This document shows positions 26,995 to 36,827 of a DNA stretch of 64,000 nucleotides, one piece after another. The position numbers were made by a program, and so were the translations under genes. Each line of letters begins with the position of its first letter. Position 1 is the stretch's first letter. The notes below the pieces were generated by a model. That model had not been told where the DNA came from and searched no databases. It worked only from the letters and a program-made list of their open reading frames with translations. This stretch comes from DATMER01 sp035556715 (GTDB lineage Bacteria > Acidobacteriota > Thermoanaerobaculia > Multivoradales > UBA5704): positions 1 to 64,000 of the forward strand of contig DATMER010000105.1 of the NCBI GenBank assembly GCA_035556715.1, read 5' to 3'.

Positions 26995-28354
26995 GGCAAT
27001 CGTTTTTGCCGGCCCCTGCCTCGCCGGTCAACGGCTGGAAGGCTTCGAGCTGAGGCCCCCGGCGCAGCGCGGGGACATCCTCGCGGCCCTGGCGCAACGG
27101 CCCCACACCCTGGTCCTGCTGGACGGCTACTACTACACGGTCGGATCGGTGACTCACAAGGAGCTGCTCTATGCCCTGGACTCCGGGGTCCGGGTCATCG
27201 GCGCGTCGAGCATGGGCGCGCTCCGAGCCGTGGAGATGGAGCCGTTCGGGATGATCGGCGTCGGCCGGGTCTTCTCCTGGTACCGGGACGGCACCTTGGA
27301 CGGCGACGACGAGGTGGCCATCCTCCACGCTCCAGCCGAGATGGGATACCGCCCCATGACGGTCGCGCTGGTCGAGGTCCGAGCCGCCCTGGAGGACGAG
27401 AACGGGGCTGGCCGCCTGATCGAAGCCCTCAAGGAGCTGCCCTTCACGGAACGGTCCCTGAGGAGGATATTGGATCTCGCCGGCGAGCTGCTCGGGGATC
27501 GGGGACGGGACCTGCTGGCCCGCCGCCTCGCCGCGCACAGCGTCAAGCGGGAGGATGCCGAGAAAGCCCTGGCCCTCGCCCGGCAGGCTCCACCTCTAGC
27601 TGCTTCTCGACGATCGCGAAGGGCCGTGGATCACTTCAGCTTCGACCGCGAGCGGTACATGAAGGAAGGGGAAAACCCGTCGCTGGCCGAGGTCTGGGGT
27701 GTGGCGCAGGTCCTCCATCCCGAGGCGCCGGCCCTGGTCAAGGATCTGCGCGTCCGGTTCCTCCTCTCCACCGCGGCTTTGGAGGAGGGGCTGGAAGTTG
27801 AAGAGACGGGGATCGCCGAACCGGGAGCCGCGATGCCGTGGGGCGAGGTGCTGGAGGAAGCGCGCTTTCTGGCCCTGAGCGAAGCGGCCCGGAGCCATTT
27901 CGGCGGAGTCGAGGCGGCGCTTCAGTCCCTGGCCCGCCAGCTTGGAGCATCGCCGGGCAACCTCCTGGAAGCCCTCGACGGCCGCGCCGGGTTCCTCCCG
28001 GTCTGGTGGATGGCGAGGGCCTTCGCGTTCAGTCCGGCCTTCCCGGCCGCTCTCGCCACGGCCCGGGCCGCCATCGCGATCCGCGACCAGTTCCTCGCCT
28101 GGTCCGAAGGCGCGCCGATCCGGCACGCGCAGCTCCAATCGCTGGCCGAGCGCCTCTGGGGCTCCGCCGATGTCGGGAGGGAGGCGGCGCGCCGGGGGCT
28201 GCTCGACTTCCACGGCCGATCGCTGGGCTTCTACGAGGCCCTCGCGCTCCTCGCTCCGGCCGAGCTGCTCAAGCGTCCGGTCCACGAGTACGTCCGCTGC
28301 CGGGACGAGTTGCTCTCATTCCGGCTTCAGCCCCACCAACTCCATCAGCAGTAG
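26987..28354 (+). CDS. tfuA: TfuA-like protein
   Basis: This is a 455-residue protein with the TfuA-like core at its N-terminus (about 1-210): IEAIVFAGPCLAGQRLEGFE, ILAALAQRPHTLVLLDGYYY, then GVRVIGASSMGALRAVEM. TfuA proteins accompany YcaO proteins and are thought to deliver sulphide for thioamide formation. The C-terminal half is an additional helical domain of unknown role, making this longer than many TfuA proteins. ATG 26987 overlaps the YcaO stop by 8 bases (ATGATTGA). The 3' end overlaps the converging MutS-homologue gene by 39 bases. Confidence 0.9.
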   Translation: MIEAIVFAGPCLAGQRLEGFELRPPAQRGDILAALAQRPHTLVLLDGYYYTVGSVTHKELLYALDSGVRVIGASSMGALRAVEMEPFGMIGVGRVFSWYRDGTLDGDDEVAILHAPAEMGYRPMTVALVEVRAALEDENGAGRLIEALKELPFTERSLRRILDLAGELLGDRGRDLLARRLAAHSVKREDAEKALALARQAPPLAASRRSRRAVDHFSFDRERYMKEGENPSLAEVWGVAQVLHPEAPALVKDLRVRFLLSTAALEEGLEVEETGIAEPGAAMPWGEVLEEARFLALSEAARSHFGGVEAALQSLARQLGASPGNLLEALDGRAGFLPVWWMARAFAFSPAFPAALATARAAIAIRDQFLAWSEGAPIRHAQLQSLAERLWGSADVGREAARRGLLDFHGRSLGFYEALALLAPAELLKRPVHEYVRCRDELLSFRLQPHQLHQQ

Positions 28355-30183
28355 GGCGTTGGTCGTGGTGGCCACGCCGGGATGCATCAGGTAGTCGAAG
28401 GTCATGGGCGGATCGCCGCCGGGGTGGAGGGTCTCGCGGAAGTTGACCGGGCGGACGGCCTCCTGAAGCTCCGGGATCTCCGCGATCTGGAGGTCGTGGG
28501 TGGAGACGGCGCCGATCGCCCCCGTGCGCAGGAGGTGGAGGATCACTCGCCGCACCGCGATCTGCCGCTCCTGGCTGTTCGTGCCGCGCAGGATCTCGTC
28601 GAGCAGATAGAGGAGGGTCTTCCCCTTCGCGTGGCAGCGGTCGGCCAGGTCCACCACGCCACGGATGCGCTTCAATTCGGCCAGGAAGAAGGAGACGCCG
28701 TCGGCGAGCGAGTCCTCGACCAGGATGCTGGTGGCGAGCGTGACCGGCGGCATCCGCAGCTCCTCCGCGCAGACCGGACCCCCGGCCTGGGCCAGGACCG
28801 CGTTGACCCCGATCGAGCGCAGCAGCGTGCTCTTGCCCGACATGTTGGACCCGGTGACCAGGAGGAACGTGCCGGCAGGGCCGACCTCGACATCGTTCAT
28901 GACGCGCCGCGCCTCGGGGATGAGCGGGTGTCCCAGCCCCCGCGCCGCATACCTGCCCTCACCCTCCACCACCCGCGGGAACGCCCAACCGGGATTGTCG
29001 TGGCGGAGCCCGGCCAGGGCGGACAGCGCCTCGAAGTCGCCCAGGGCCTCGAGCCATCTCCGGACGTGAGGACCCGCGTCCCGCTGCCAGGCTTCCAGGA
29101 GGTAGAGGCTGTGGAAGTCCCACAGCAGAAAGGTCTGGAGGAAGAAGTGGAGGATGCCCGAGTGGCGGGCGTCCGCAAGCCCGATGCGCCCTTGCAGGAC
29201 CTTCATCCAGAGGTGGGCGGGCCGGCCCTGGGGAGCGAGGTCGGTGGCGATCCGCTGGAGGATTGGCGCCGCGTAGCTGCGCTCCGGGATCAGCGAAAGG
29301 GCATCGGCGTAGAGCTCAAACTCCTTCTGCCGCGCCTCCAGCCGATCGAAGCTTGCGAGCAGGCGCGATCCCAGGACATAAGCGAGGGTGATGTTGACCG
29401 TCAGCAGCAGCCCCAACTGCCAGGAGGGGATGAGGGACTGCAGCACCGAAGCCCCCGGCTGGACGGTGTCGATCGTCGCCCCGAACCGAAGCAGGCAGTG
29501 GACCAGCGCCGTGATCGTGAGGACCGGGAGGATCCGCGTCAGCCAGACCAGCCACGGCCGAGCCAGGAGCCAGGAGCGGTCCTCGGCCCAGCGCAGGAAC
29601 TTGTCCACGCTCGGGGCGTGCTTCTCCATCGGCCGGGTGCGCACCTCGAGCTGCTGGCGGAGGTCGAGCTCCGGCGCGAGCTCAGCCACGGCCTCCTGCC
29701 GCCGAGCGATCTCCGGAGGTGGCGCCGGGTTCAGGAGCCGGTCCGCGAGCTCGGTCTTCCCGGCCGGAGTGTGGACGGTGCCCAGGAGCTGGAAGACCGA
29801 GGCGGAGCCGAAGAGGTCGAGATCGCGGGCGAGAGGCAGCTCGTGGCGGCCCTCGGGGAGGCTCGGGACCGGAAGCTGCTTCCAGTCCCGGGCGAGGCGC
29901 AGCAGCGCCTCCTCGTTGATCCGGGCCAGGTCTCCGGCTTGGCGCTGACTCGCGACGATCCGGTCGTGGCGGGGGAGGATCGCAAGAAAAGCCAGAAGAG
30001 AGACCGCCGCCCCGATCCAAGCGGCCGGAGGCGGAGAGCCCGCGTCGAACAAGACCCAGAGGAGACAGCCCGCGAAGGCCGCGAAAAGAATCCCGCGGAC
30101 GATCGAGAACCGAAGGGAGATCCGGGCAAGGCGCCGCTCTTCCTCCTGGAAGGAGTCGCGGCGCTGCCGATAGGTCGATTCGA

Positions 30184-30187
<4 letters not shown>
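28316..30187 (-). CDS. Membrane-anchored MutS-family ATPase
   Basis: This is a 623-residue MutS homologue with two N-terminal membrane helices (about 27-70, including GILFAAFAGCLLWVLF and AAVSLLAFLAIL) and another pair near 205-265. The C-terminal third is MutS domain V: Walker A TGSNMSGKST near residue 445, then YLLDEILRGTNSQER and VSTHDLQIAEIPE. The mismatch-recognition domain I and the nuclease Smr domain are missing, so it is not a mismatch-repair MutS. Its GTG start overlaps the glmS stop (GTGA), implying translational coupling with cell-wall genes. Role unknown. Confidence 0.9.
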
Positions 30188-32019
<1,832 letters not shown>

Positions 32020-33417
32020 TCAAGGTTCCTCTTTTTTCTTACGCTTACCGCGCAGGCCGCCGGCCCAGCCTTCGAGGTTCTTCTGCCGCACCCGGCCGAT
32101 TGCCAGGGCGCCCGCGGGGACGTCCTTGGTGATCACCGACCCCGCCGCCGTGCTGGCCCCCTCGCCAATTTTGACGGGAGCGACGAGCATGGTGTCGCTG
32201 CCGATGAATGCGCCCGGCCCGATCTCGGTCGGGTGCTTGCGGGTGCCGTCGTAATTGCAGGTTACGACCCCGGCACCGACATTGGCCCCCTCCCCGATCG
32301 TGGCATCCCCGATGTATGCGAGATGGTTCGCCTTGCTGCCCGGGCCCAGCTCGGAGCTCTTGACCTCGACGAAGTTGCCCACCCGGGCACCTTGTAGCAA
32401 GCGGGATGCCGGGCGCAGCCGGGCATAGGGGCCGACCCGGCAGGCGTTTCCCACCTCGGCCCCGTCGATCACGCTGTAGGGCTCGACCATGACGTCGTCG
32501 CCCAGCGTGCTGTCCCGTATCCAGGCCCCCTGGCGGAGCGTGCAGCCCTCGCCGATCACGGTCTGGCCGAGGAGCGACACGTCGGGATGAATCACCGTGT
32601 CCGTCCCCACGACGACCCCTGGCTCGATCGAGGTGCGGGAGGGCTCCAGGATGGTCACCCCCTGGTCCATCAGGTTCGCCTGGTGGCGGTCGAGCAACCG
32701 GCGGTGGACGCGCGCCAGTTCCGCCCGGGTGTTGACCCCGAGCGCCTCGGACGGATCGGGCAGGGGCACGAGCAGGACCAGCCGGTGGTCGGCCGCGGCC
32801 GCGGTCACCGCGTCGGTCAGGTAGAGCTCCCCCTGGGCGTTCTCGGTGCCAATCTGGCGCAGGTAGTTGAAGATCTGGGGTGCCGGCAGGGCATAGAGGC
32901 CGGCGTTGACCCGCTTGACCGCGAGCTCCTCGGGGGAGGCGTCGGAGGCCTCGACGATGCGCCGCAGTGCGCCGTAGCCTCCGGCGAGCACCCGGCCGAG
33001 CGAGCCTGGCTCGTCGAGCTCGGCCACGGCCATGGCCCCCCAGCCCGCCGCGGCGCCGGCCGTGAGCGCCTCCAGCGTAGCGGGGCTGACCAGGGGCACG
33101 TCGCCGGAGAGGACCAGCAGGTTGGCCTCCCCGGGAACGTGCGGCTCCGCCTGCATCAGGGCGTGCCCGGTCCCCCGCTGCTCGGCCTGGAGCACCCACT
33201 GGATGTCCTCGCCGTCGATCTCCTTCCTCACCTGCTCCGCGCCGTGGCCGACGATCACCAGGATCCGCTCGCAGCCGGCGCTGCGGGCGGCTTCGATCAC
33301 CCAGGAGAGGAGCGGGCGGCCGGCTGCGTAGTGGAGGACCTTGGGAAGGGTGGACCGCATCCGGGTCCCCTTGCCGGCGGCGAGCACTACGGCGACCCGG
33401 GGGCGTGTGCTAGGCAT
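32020..33417 (-). CDS. glmU: Bifunctional GlcNAc-1-P uridyltransferase/GlcN-1-P acetyltransferase
   Basis: This is a 465-residue enzyme making UDP-GlcNAc from glucosamine-1-phosphate. The N-terminal pyrophosphorylase domain has the signature VAVVLAAGKGTRMRSTLPKV, and later AEQRGTGHALMQAEP and LSGDVPLV. The C-terminal left-handed beta-helix (about 250-455) has hexapeptide repeats and the acetyltransferase residues in KANHLAYIGDATIGEGANVG and CNYDGTRKHPTEIG. The tail is Lys-rich. It overlaps the yvcK-like stop by 8 bases (ATGCCTAG) and abuts glmS, so the UDP-GlcNAc genes are tightly coupled. Confidence 0.97.
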   Translation of the reverse strand: MPSTRPRVAVVLAAGKGTRMRSTLPKVLHYAAGRPLLSWVIEAARSAGCERILVIVGHGAEQVRKEIDGEDIQWVLQAEQRGTGHALMQAEPHVPGEANLLVLSGDVPLVSPATLEALTAGAAAGWGAMAVAELDEPGSLGRVLAGGYGALRRIVEASDASPEELAVKRVNAGLYALPAPQIFNYLRQIGTENAQGELYLTDAVTAAAADHRLVLLVPLPDPSEALGVNTRAELARVHRRLLDRHQANLMDQGVTILEPSRTSIEPGVVVGTDTVIHPDVSLLGQTVIGEGCTLRQGAWIRDSTLGDDVMVEPYSVIDGAEVGNACRVGPYARLRPASRLLQGARVGNFVEVKSSELGPGSKANHLAYIGDATIGEGANVGAGVVTCNYDGTRKHPTEIGPGAFIGSDTMLVAPVKIGEGASTAAGSVITKDVPAGALAIGRVRQKNLEGWAGGLRGKRKKKEEP

Positions 33418-34465
33418 GGTCGAGCAGCTCCATCACCGCTTCGGCGAGCTTGGGAGGATCGTGGCGGATGAATTCGTCTCCGGGCGCGAGCAGGTCGGCC
33501 TCGACCACCCGGATGCCCAGGGCCTCGACCTCCGCCCGGTCGATGAGCACGGGCTCGGAGCCGGTCTCGGCGTAGTGCTCCAGCAGTTGGCCGGGGATCT
33601 CGGAGGAGCTGACCAGGACGGCGTCGACCAGCCCGCGGCCGGCGAAGCGCTCGATCGCCCGCAGGTGGTCGAGGCCGGTCATGCCGTCGGTCTCCCCGGG
33701 CTGGGTCATCAGGTTGAGCAGGAGCACGGTGCGTGCCGGGCTCTTGTTGACCGCCTGGCGGATACCCGGGATCAGCAGGTTGGGGAGGATCGACGTGTAG
33801 AGCGAGCCGGGGCCGAGCAGGATCAGGTCGGCCTTTTCCAGGGCGGTGACTGCCGGCGGGAAGGCCGGGGGCGCAGGCGGATCGAGATCCAGGCGCTCGA
33901 TGGCCTCGCCCGACGTGCCGATCGCCGACTCCCCTTCGTAGACCTGGCCGGAGGCGCCGCGGCCGCGCAGGCGCACGTCCTGGACGGTCGCCGGGCAGAT
34001 CTTGCCGCGCACCGAGAGGATCGACTCGGCGGTGAGGATCGCCTGGTGGAAGTCGCCGGTGATGCCGGTGAGCGCGGTCAGGAACAGGTTGCCGAACGAG
34101 TGGCCGAGCAGGCCGTCGCCGTTGGGGAAGCGGTACTGGAAGAGGCGCGCCAGGAGGTCCTCGTCATCCGCAAGAGCCACGAGGCAGTTGCGGATGTCGC
34201 CCGGGGGGAGCACGCCGAACTCGCGCCGCAGCCGGCCGGAAGAGCCGCCGTCGTCCGTGACCGTGACCACGCCGGTGAGCTGGCGCAGGCGGTCCGACCC
34301 GGCGTAGTGCTTGAGCCCGCGCAGCAGGGCGGACAGGCCGGTGCCGCCGCCGACCGCGACCAGCCGCTTGCCCCCGCCGTCCTTCTCCCGTTCAGGAGAG
34401 GCCGAAGAGCTGGCGCTGGTCGCGGTCCTTGCGGATCTCGGCGAAGTCGGGGTCGTGGAAGGCAT
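33410..34465 (-). CDS. yvcK: YvcK/CofD-family gluconeogenesis factor
   Basis: This protein belongs to the YvcK family, which binds UDP-GlcNAc and links central metabolism to cell-wall synthesis in Bacillus. The conserved core is KRLVAVGGGTGLSALLRGLK, TVTDDGGSSGRLRREFGVLP, PGDIRNCLVALAD, and RFPNGDGLLGHSFGNLFL. Start choice is odd. No ATG, GTG or TTG lies between the upstream stop and the conserved core, so ATG 34465 inside the upstream gene is used here, giving a 74-base overlap and about 25 non-conserved N-terminal residues. A rare CTG start close to the core is the alternative. Neighbouring glmU and glmS fit a UDP-GlcNAc-sensing role. Confidence 0.9.
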   Translation of the reverse strand: MPSTTPTSPRSARTATSASSSASPEREKDGGGKRLVAVGGGTGLSALLRGLKHYAGSDRLRQLTGVVTVTDDGGSSGRLRREFGVLPPGDIRNCLVALADDEDLLARLFQYRFPNGDGLLGHSFGNLFLTALTGITGDFHQAILTAESILSVRGKICPATVQDVRLRGRGASGQVYEGESAIGTSGEAIERLDLDPPAPPAFPPAVTALEKADLILLGPGSLYTSILPNLLIPGIRQAVNKSPARTVLLLNLMTQPGETDGMTGLDHLRAIERFAGRGLVDAVLVSSSEIPGQLLEHYAETGSEPVLIDRAEVEALGIRVVEADLLAPGDEFIRHDPPKLAEAVMELLDHA

Positions 34466-34961
34466 GGACGCGGTTCTTGGGGTTGAGCTCGATCGCCCGC
34501 GACAGCGCCTGCACCGCCTCCTCGGTCCGGCCCTCGGCGGCGTGGATCGACGCCGCGAGGTAGGCAAAGCGCTCGTCCTTCTGGTCGCGGCCTTCCCGGC
34601 GGCAGAGGTCCAGGGCGGCGGCGGAGTCCCCCCGGTTCTTCTCGAAGACGGCCCGCAGGAAGGGGTCTCCGTCCTCCTCCTTCCCCTTGGCCTTGGCGCC
34701 GCCGGTCTCCTCCACCCGCTGGCGGCAGGCGGCGAGGTACTGGCGGGTGCGGGCCGAGAGGTCGAGGCGGTCGCTCTCGGCGAGAGCGGTCTCGAACAGC
34801 CCGGCCGCCTTGGCCCAGTCCTTCTTGTGGAAGGCCGCGAGGGCCTCGGTGAACACGTCGAGAGCAGGGTCGGAAGCGTCCGCCCGGGCCTTGAGCTTCG
34901 GGGCGGGCGGCGGGGTCTCTGCGGTCTTCTCCGGTTGCGCTTTCGGCCGAGGCTTGGCCAT
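34392..34961 (-). CDS. TPR-containing protein of unknown function
   Basis: This is a 189-residue protein beginning with a Lys/Pro/Ala-rich tail (MAKPRPKAQPEKTAETPPPA). Two TPR-like segments follow (FTEALAAFHKKDWAKAAGLF, AASIHAAEGRTEEAVQALSR), ending AIELNPKNR and a C-terminal QLFGLS. It lies 9 bases after mglA and overlaps yvcK, so it belongs to this operon. It may be a scaffold for the MglA switch; no direct evidence. Confidence 0.8.
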   Translation of the reverse strand: MAKPRPKAQPEKTAETPPPAPKLKARADASDPALDVFTEALAAFHKKDWAKAAGLFETALAESDRLDLSARTRQYLAACRQRVEETGGAKAKGKEEDGDPFLRAVFEKNRGDSAAALDLCRREGRDQKDERFAYLAASIHAAEGRTEEAVQALSRAIELNPKNRVHAFHDPDFAEIRKDRDQRQLFGLS

Positions 34962-34970
34962 GGAGTCCTC

Positions 34971-35555
34971 TCAGCGTTTCTTCAGTTCGATCAGGATCTG
35001 CTTGGCTACGGACTTGAGGGTGTCGAACACCCCCACGCCCGTGGTGGCGACGGCCTCGAAAGTGGGCTCCCGCTTGTAGTTGAGGGTCCTGTACATCTCG
35101 TCGACCGCCACCACGTTCGGGAGGTCCCGCTTGTTGAACTGCAAAGCGTACGGGATCGTCGCCAGGTCGAAGCCGTGCTCCTTCAGGTTCTGCTCCAGAT
35201 TCCGGATGGATTCGATGTTCGCCTCCATCCGCTCCTCCTGGCTGTCGGCGACGAAGATGACGCCATCGACGCCCTTGAGGATCAGCTTGCGGCTGGCGTC
35301 GTAGAACACCTGGCCCGGCACCGTGTACAGGTGGAACCGGGTGGTGAACCCGCGGATGCTCCCCAGGTCGAGGGGGAGGAAGTCGAAGAACAGCGTGCGA
35401 TCCGCCTCGGTGGCCAGCGAGATCATCTTGCCCTTCGATTCCGGGGCGGTCTTGTTGTAGATGTACTGCAGGTTCGTCGTCTTGCCGCACAGACCGGGGC
35501 CGTAGTAGACGATCTTGCAGTTGATCTCTTTGCTGGCGTAATTGATGAAAGTCAT
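34971..35555 (-). CDS. mglA: MglA-like small Ras-superfamily GTPase
   Basis: This is a 194-residue GTPase close to MglA, the polarity switch of Myxococcus. The P-loop is YGPGLCGKTT (Gly19-Thr27, Lys25), switch II-type sequence LYTVPGQVFYDASRKLILKG (TVPGQ replaces DxxG), and the base-recognition motif NKRDLPN. The effector region has TEADRTLFFDFLPLDLG. MglA cycles with the roadblock protein MglB as GTPase-activating partner; mglB is 78 bases upstream. Gliding or pilus components are not in this window. Confidence 0.95.
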   Translation of the reverse strand: MTFINYASKEINCKIVYYGPGLCGKTTNLQYIYNKTAPESKGKMISLATEADRTLFFDFLPLDLGSIRGFTTRFHLYTVPGQVFYDASRKLILKGVDGVIFVADSQEERMEANIESIRNLEQNLKEHGFDLATIPYALQFNKRDLPNVVAVDEMYRTLNYKREPTFEAVATTGVGVFDTLKSVAKQILIELKKR

Positions 35556-35633
35556 CTTCGCTGCCTCGTCACCAGACCTGGGCGCCGTGCGCGCCGGAAT
35601 GCCGGCGTGCCCTCGCCGCTGCCGCGTCTCCGG

Positions 35634-36125
35634 CTACTCACCGAAGAGCGCGTCGATGTCGTCGTCGGTGATTTCGGAAAAGGGGCTCGAATGCGCTGGT
35701 CCCGCTCCTCTTTCGCTCTTCTGCATCATCATCTCGAAGATCTTCTCCAGATCCACGCTGGCGCGCTTGACGCGCAGGCGGACCAGGCCGAGAGACGAGC
35801 GGTCATCAAAGATGACGACCAGGATCGCCCGCTTGGCCACGATCGAGATGTGGATATGGTCCTGCTGGCCTTCGTGGAACAGCACCGAGAACTCGCGCTC
35901 GCCGATCAGCTTGGCGAGGCCGTCGGTGGCGGCCACGTTGCCGGCGGTGAGAGAGGCGAGGGAGGTGGTGTCGAACTGCTCGACCTCACCTGCCGAGGCG
36001 ATCTGCTGACCGTTCTTGTCGATCAGGAAGACGGCCTTGGCATTCGCCTCCTGGCGCAGGCGGCGCAGGGCCTCCTCCAGGTGCTTGAATTCGTCTTCGT
36101 ACAGCACGAAGTCGGCTGAGGACAT
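35634..36125 (-). CDS. mglB: Roadblock/LC7 protein, MglB-like
   Basis: This is a 163-residue roadblock-domain protein. The fold is visible from LEEALRRLRQEANAKAVFLI, DKNGQQIASAGEVEQFDTTS, through ERAILVVIFDDRSSLGLVR. Such dimers act as the GTPase-activating protein for MglA, immediately downstream here. The acidic C-terminus EITDDDIDALFGE is a typical MglB tail. It shares an operon with mglA, and the DUF2318 gene lies upstream on the same strand. Confidence 0.9.
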   Translation of the reverse strand: MSSADFVLYEDEFKHLEEALRRLRQEANAKAVFLIDKNGQQIASAGEVEQFDTTSLASLTAGNVAATDGLAKLIGEREFSVLFHEGQQDHIHISIVAKRAILVVIFDDRSSLGLVRLRVKRASVDLEKIFEMMMQKSERGAGPAHSSPFSEITDDDIDALFGE

Positions 36126-36230
36126 AGCTAACCTTTCCGGACCGCGCGACGATACACCATCGCACGCCGCCCGTCAAAGCGCTGATTCCACATCAGTTGC
36201 CCTCAGCCTTTCGCAGGACCGGAGCTCCCT

Positions 36231-36707
36231 CTAACGGAACAGGCGCCAACCGCCGAGCACATCGGCCTCGGCAATGACCAACTCTTCGCCTTCCACCCGG
36301 TGAGGCAGCGGCACCGGGTTGCACCCGCCGCCGCCCTTGCTCACCTCCGAGAGGCGGAAGGATTTGTCGCACTTGTTGCAGACGAGCCACTCGCCCTCGT
36401 GCCGGTATCCCCGCTTGGTCTTGGCACAAAGCTCGTTGGCGTCGAACGCCACCTGCAGGTGGCCGCCGGGATCGCGGCCCACGAAGAACCGCACCTCCTG
36501 GTTGCCCGGATTCAGAAACTGGTAGAAGCGGACCTGCTGGGGCTCGAGGCCTTCCAGGCTGACCCGCACCATGCCGTCCCGGCCGGGCGAGACCCTGTCG
36601 GACCGTCCCGCGCCGAGCCTCCCCTCGAGGACGTAGTCCGCCGTCAGGACGGCGGCCACGAAGACGAGGACCACGAAGACTCCATGGATGGGCTTGAAGC
36701 GACGCAT
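36231..36707 (-). CDS. DUF2318-family membrane-anchored protein
   Basis: This is a 158-residue protein from ATG 36707 (MRRFKPIHGVFVVLVFVAAV), with one N-terminal membrane anchor and an extracytoplasmic domain. The domain has the DUF2318 arrangement of Cys residues: AFDANELCAKTKRGYRHEGE, VCNKCDKSFRL, then GGGCNPVPLPHRV. The Cys residues suggest a metal or Fe-S site. Members often accompany iron or heavy-metal transport. The gene lies 105 bases from mglB and is divergent from the large repeat protein. Confidence 0.85.
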   Translation of the reverse strand: MRRFKPIHGVFVVLVFVAAVLTADYVLEGRLGAGRSDRVSPGRDGMVRVSLEGLEPQQVRFYQFLNPGNQEVRFFVGRDPGGHLQVAFDANELCAKTKRGYRHEGEWLVCNKCDKSFRLSEVSKGGGGCNPVPLPHRVEGEELVIAEADVLGGWRLFR

Positions 36708-36789
36708 CGCGCTATTCTGGACCAACCCCCCGGATGCGGCAAGTCCGGGGCTGTTCTGCCACTCCGTCGTTTCGGGAGCGACTCGCCTA

Positions 36790-36818
36790 TTCAGGAACGA
36801 TAGAGTTTCTTATATACT
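36790..36818 (+). promoter_or_regulatory. Possible promoter with leaderless start for the repeat protein gene
   Basis: TATACT at 36813-36818 is a good -10 box, with TTCAGG 17 bases upstream as a weak -35. It lies only 9 bases before ATG 36828, and there is no Shine-Dalgarno, so the transcript may begin at or next to the start codon. Confidence 0.35.
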
Positions 36819-36827
36819 GGCAAGACT

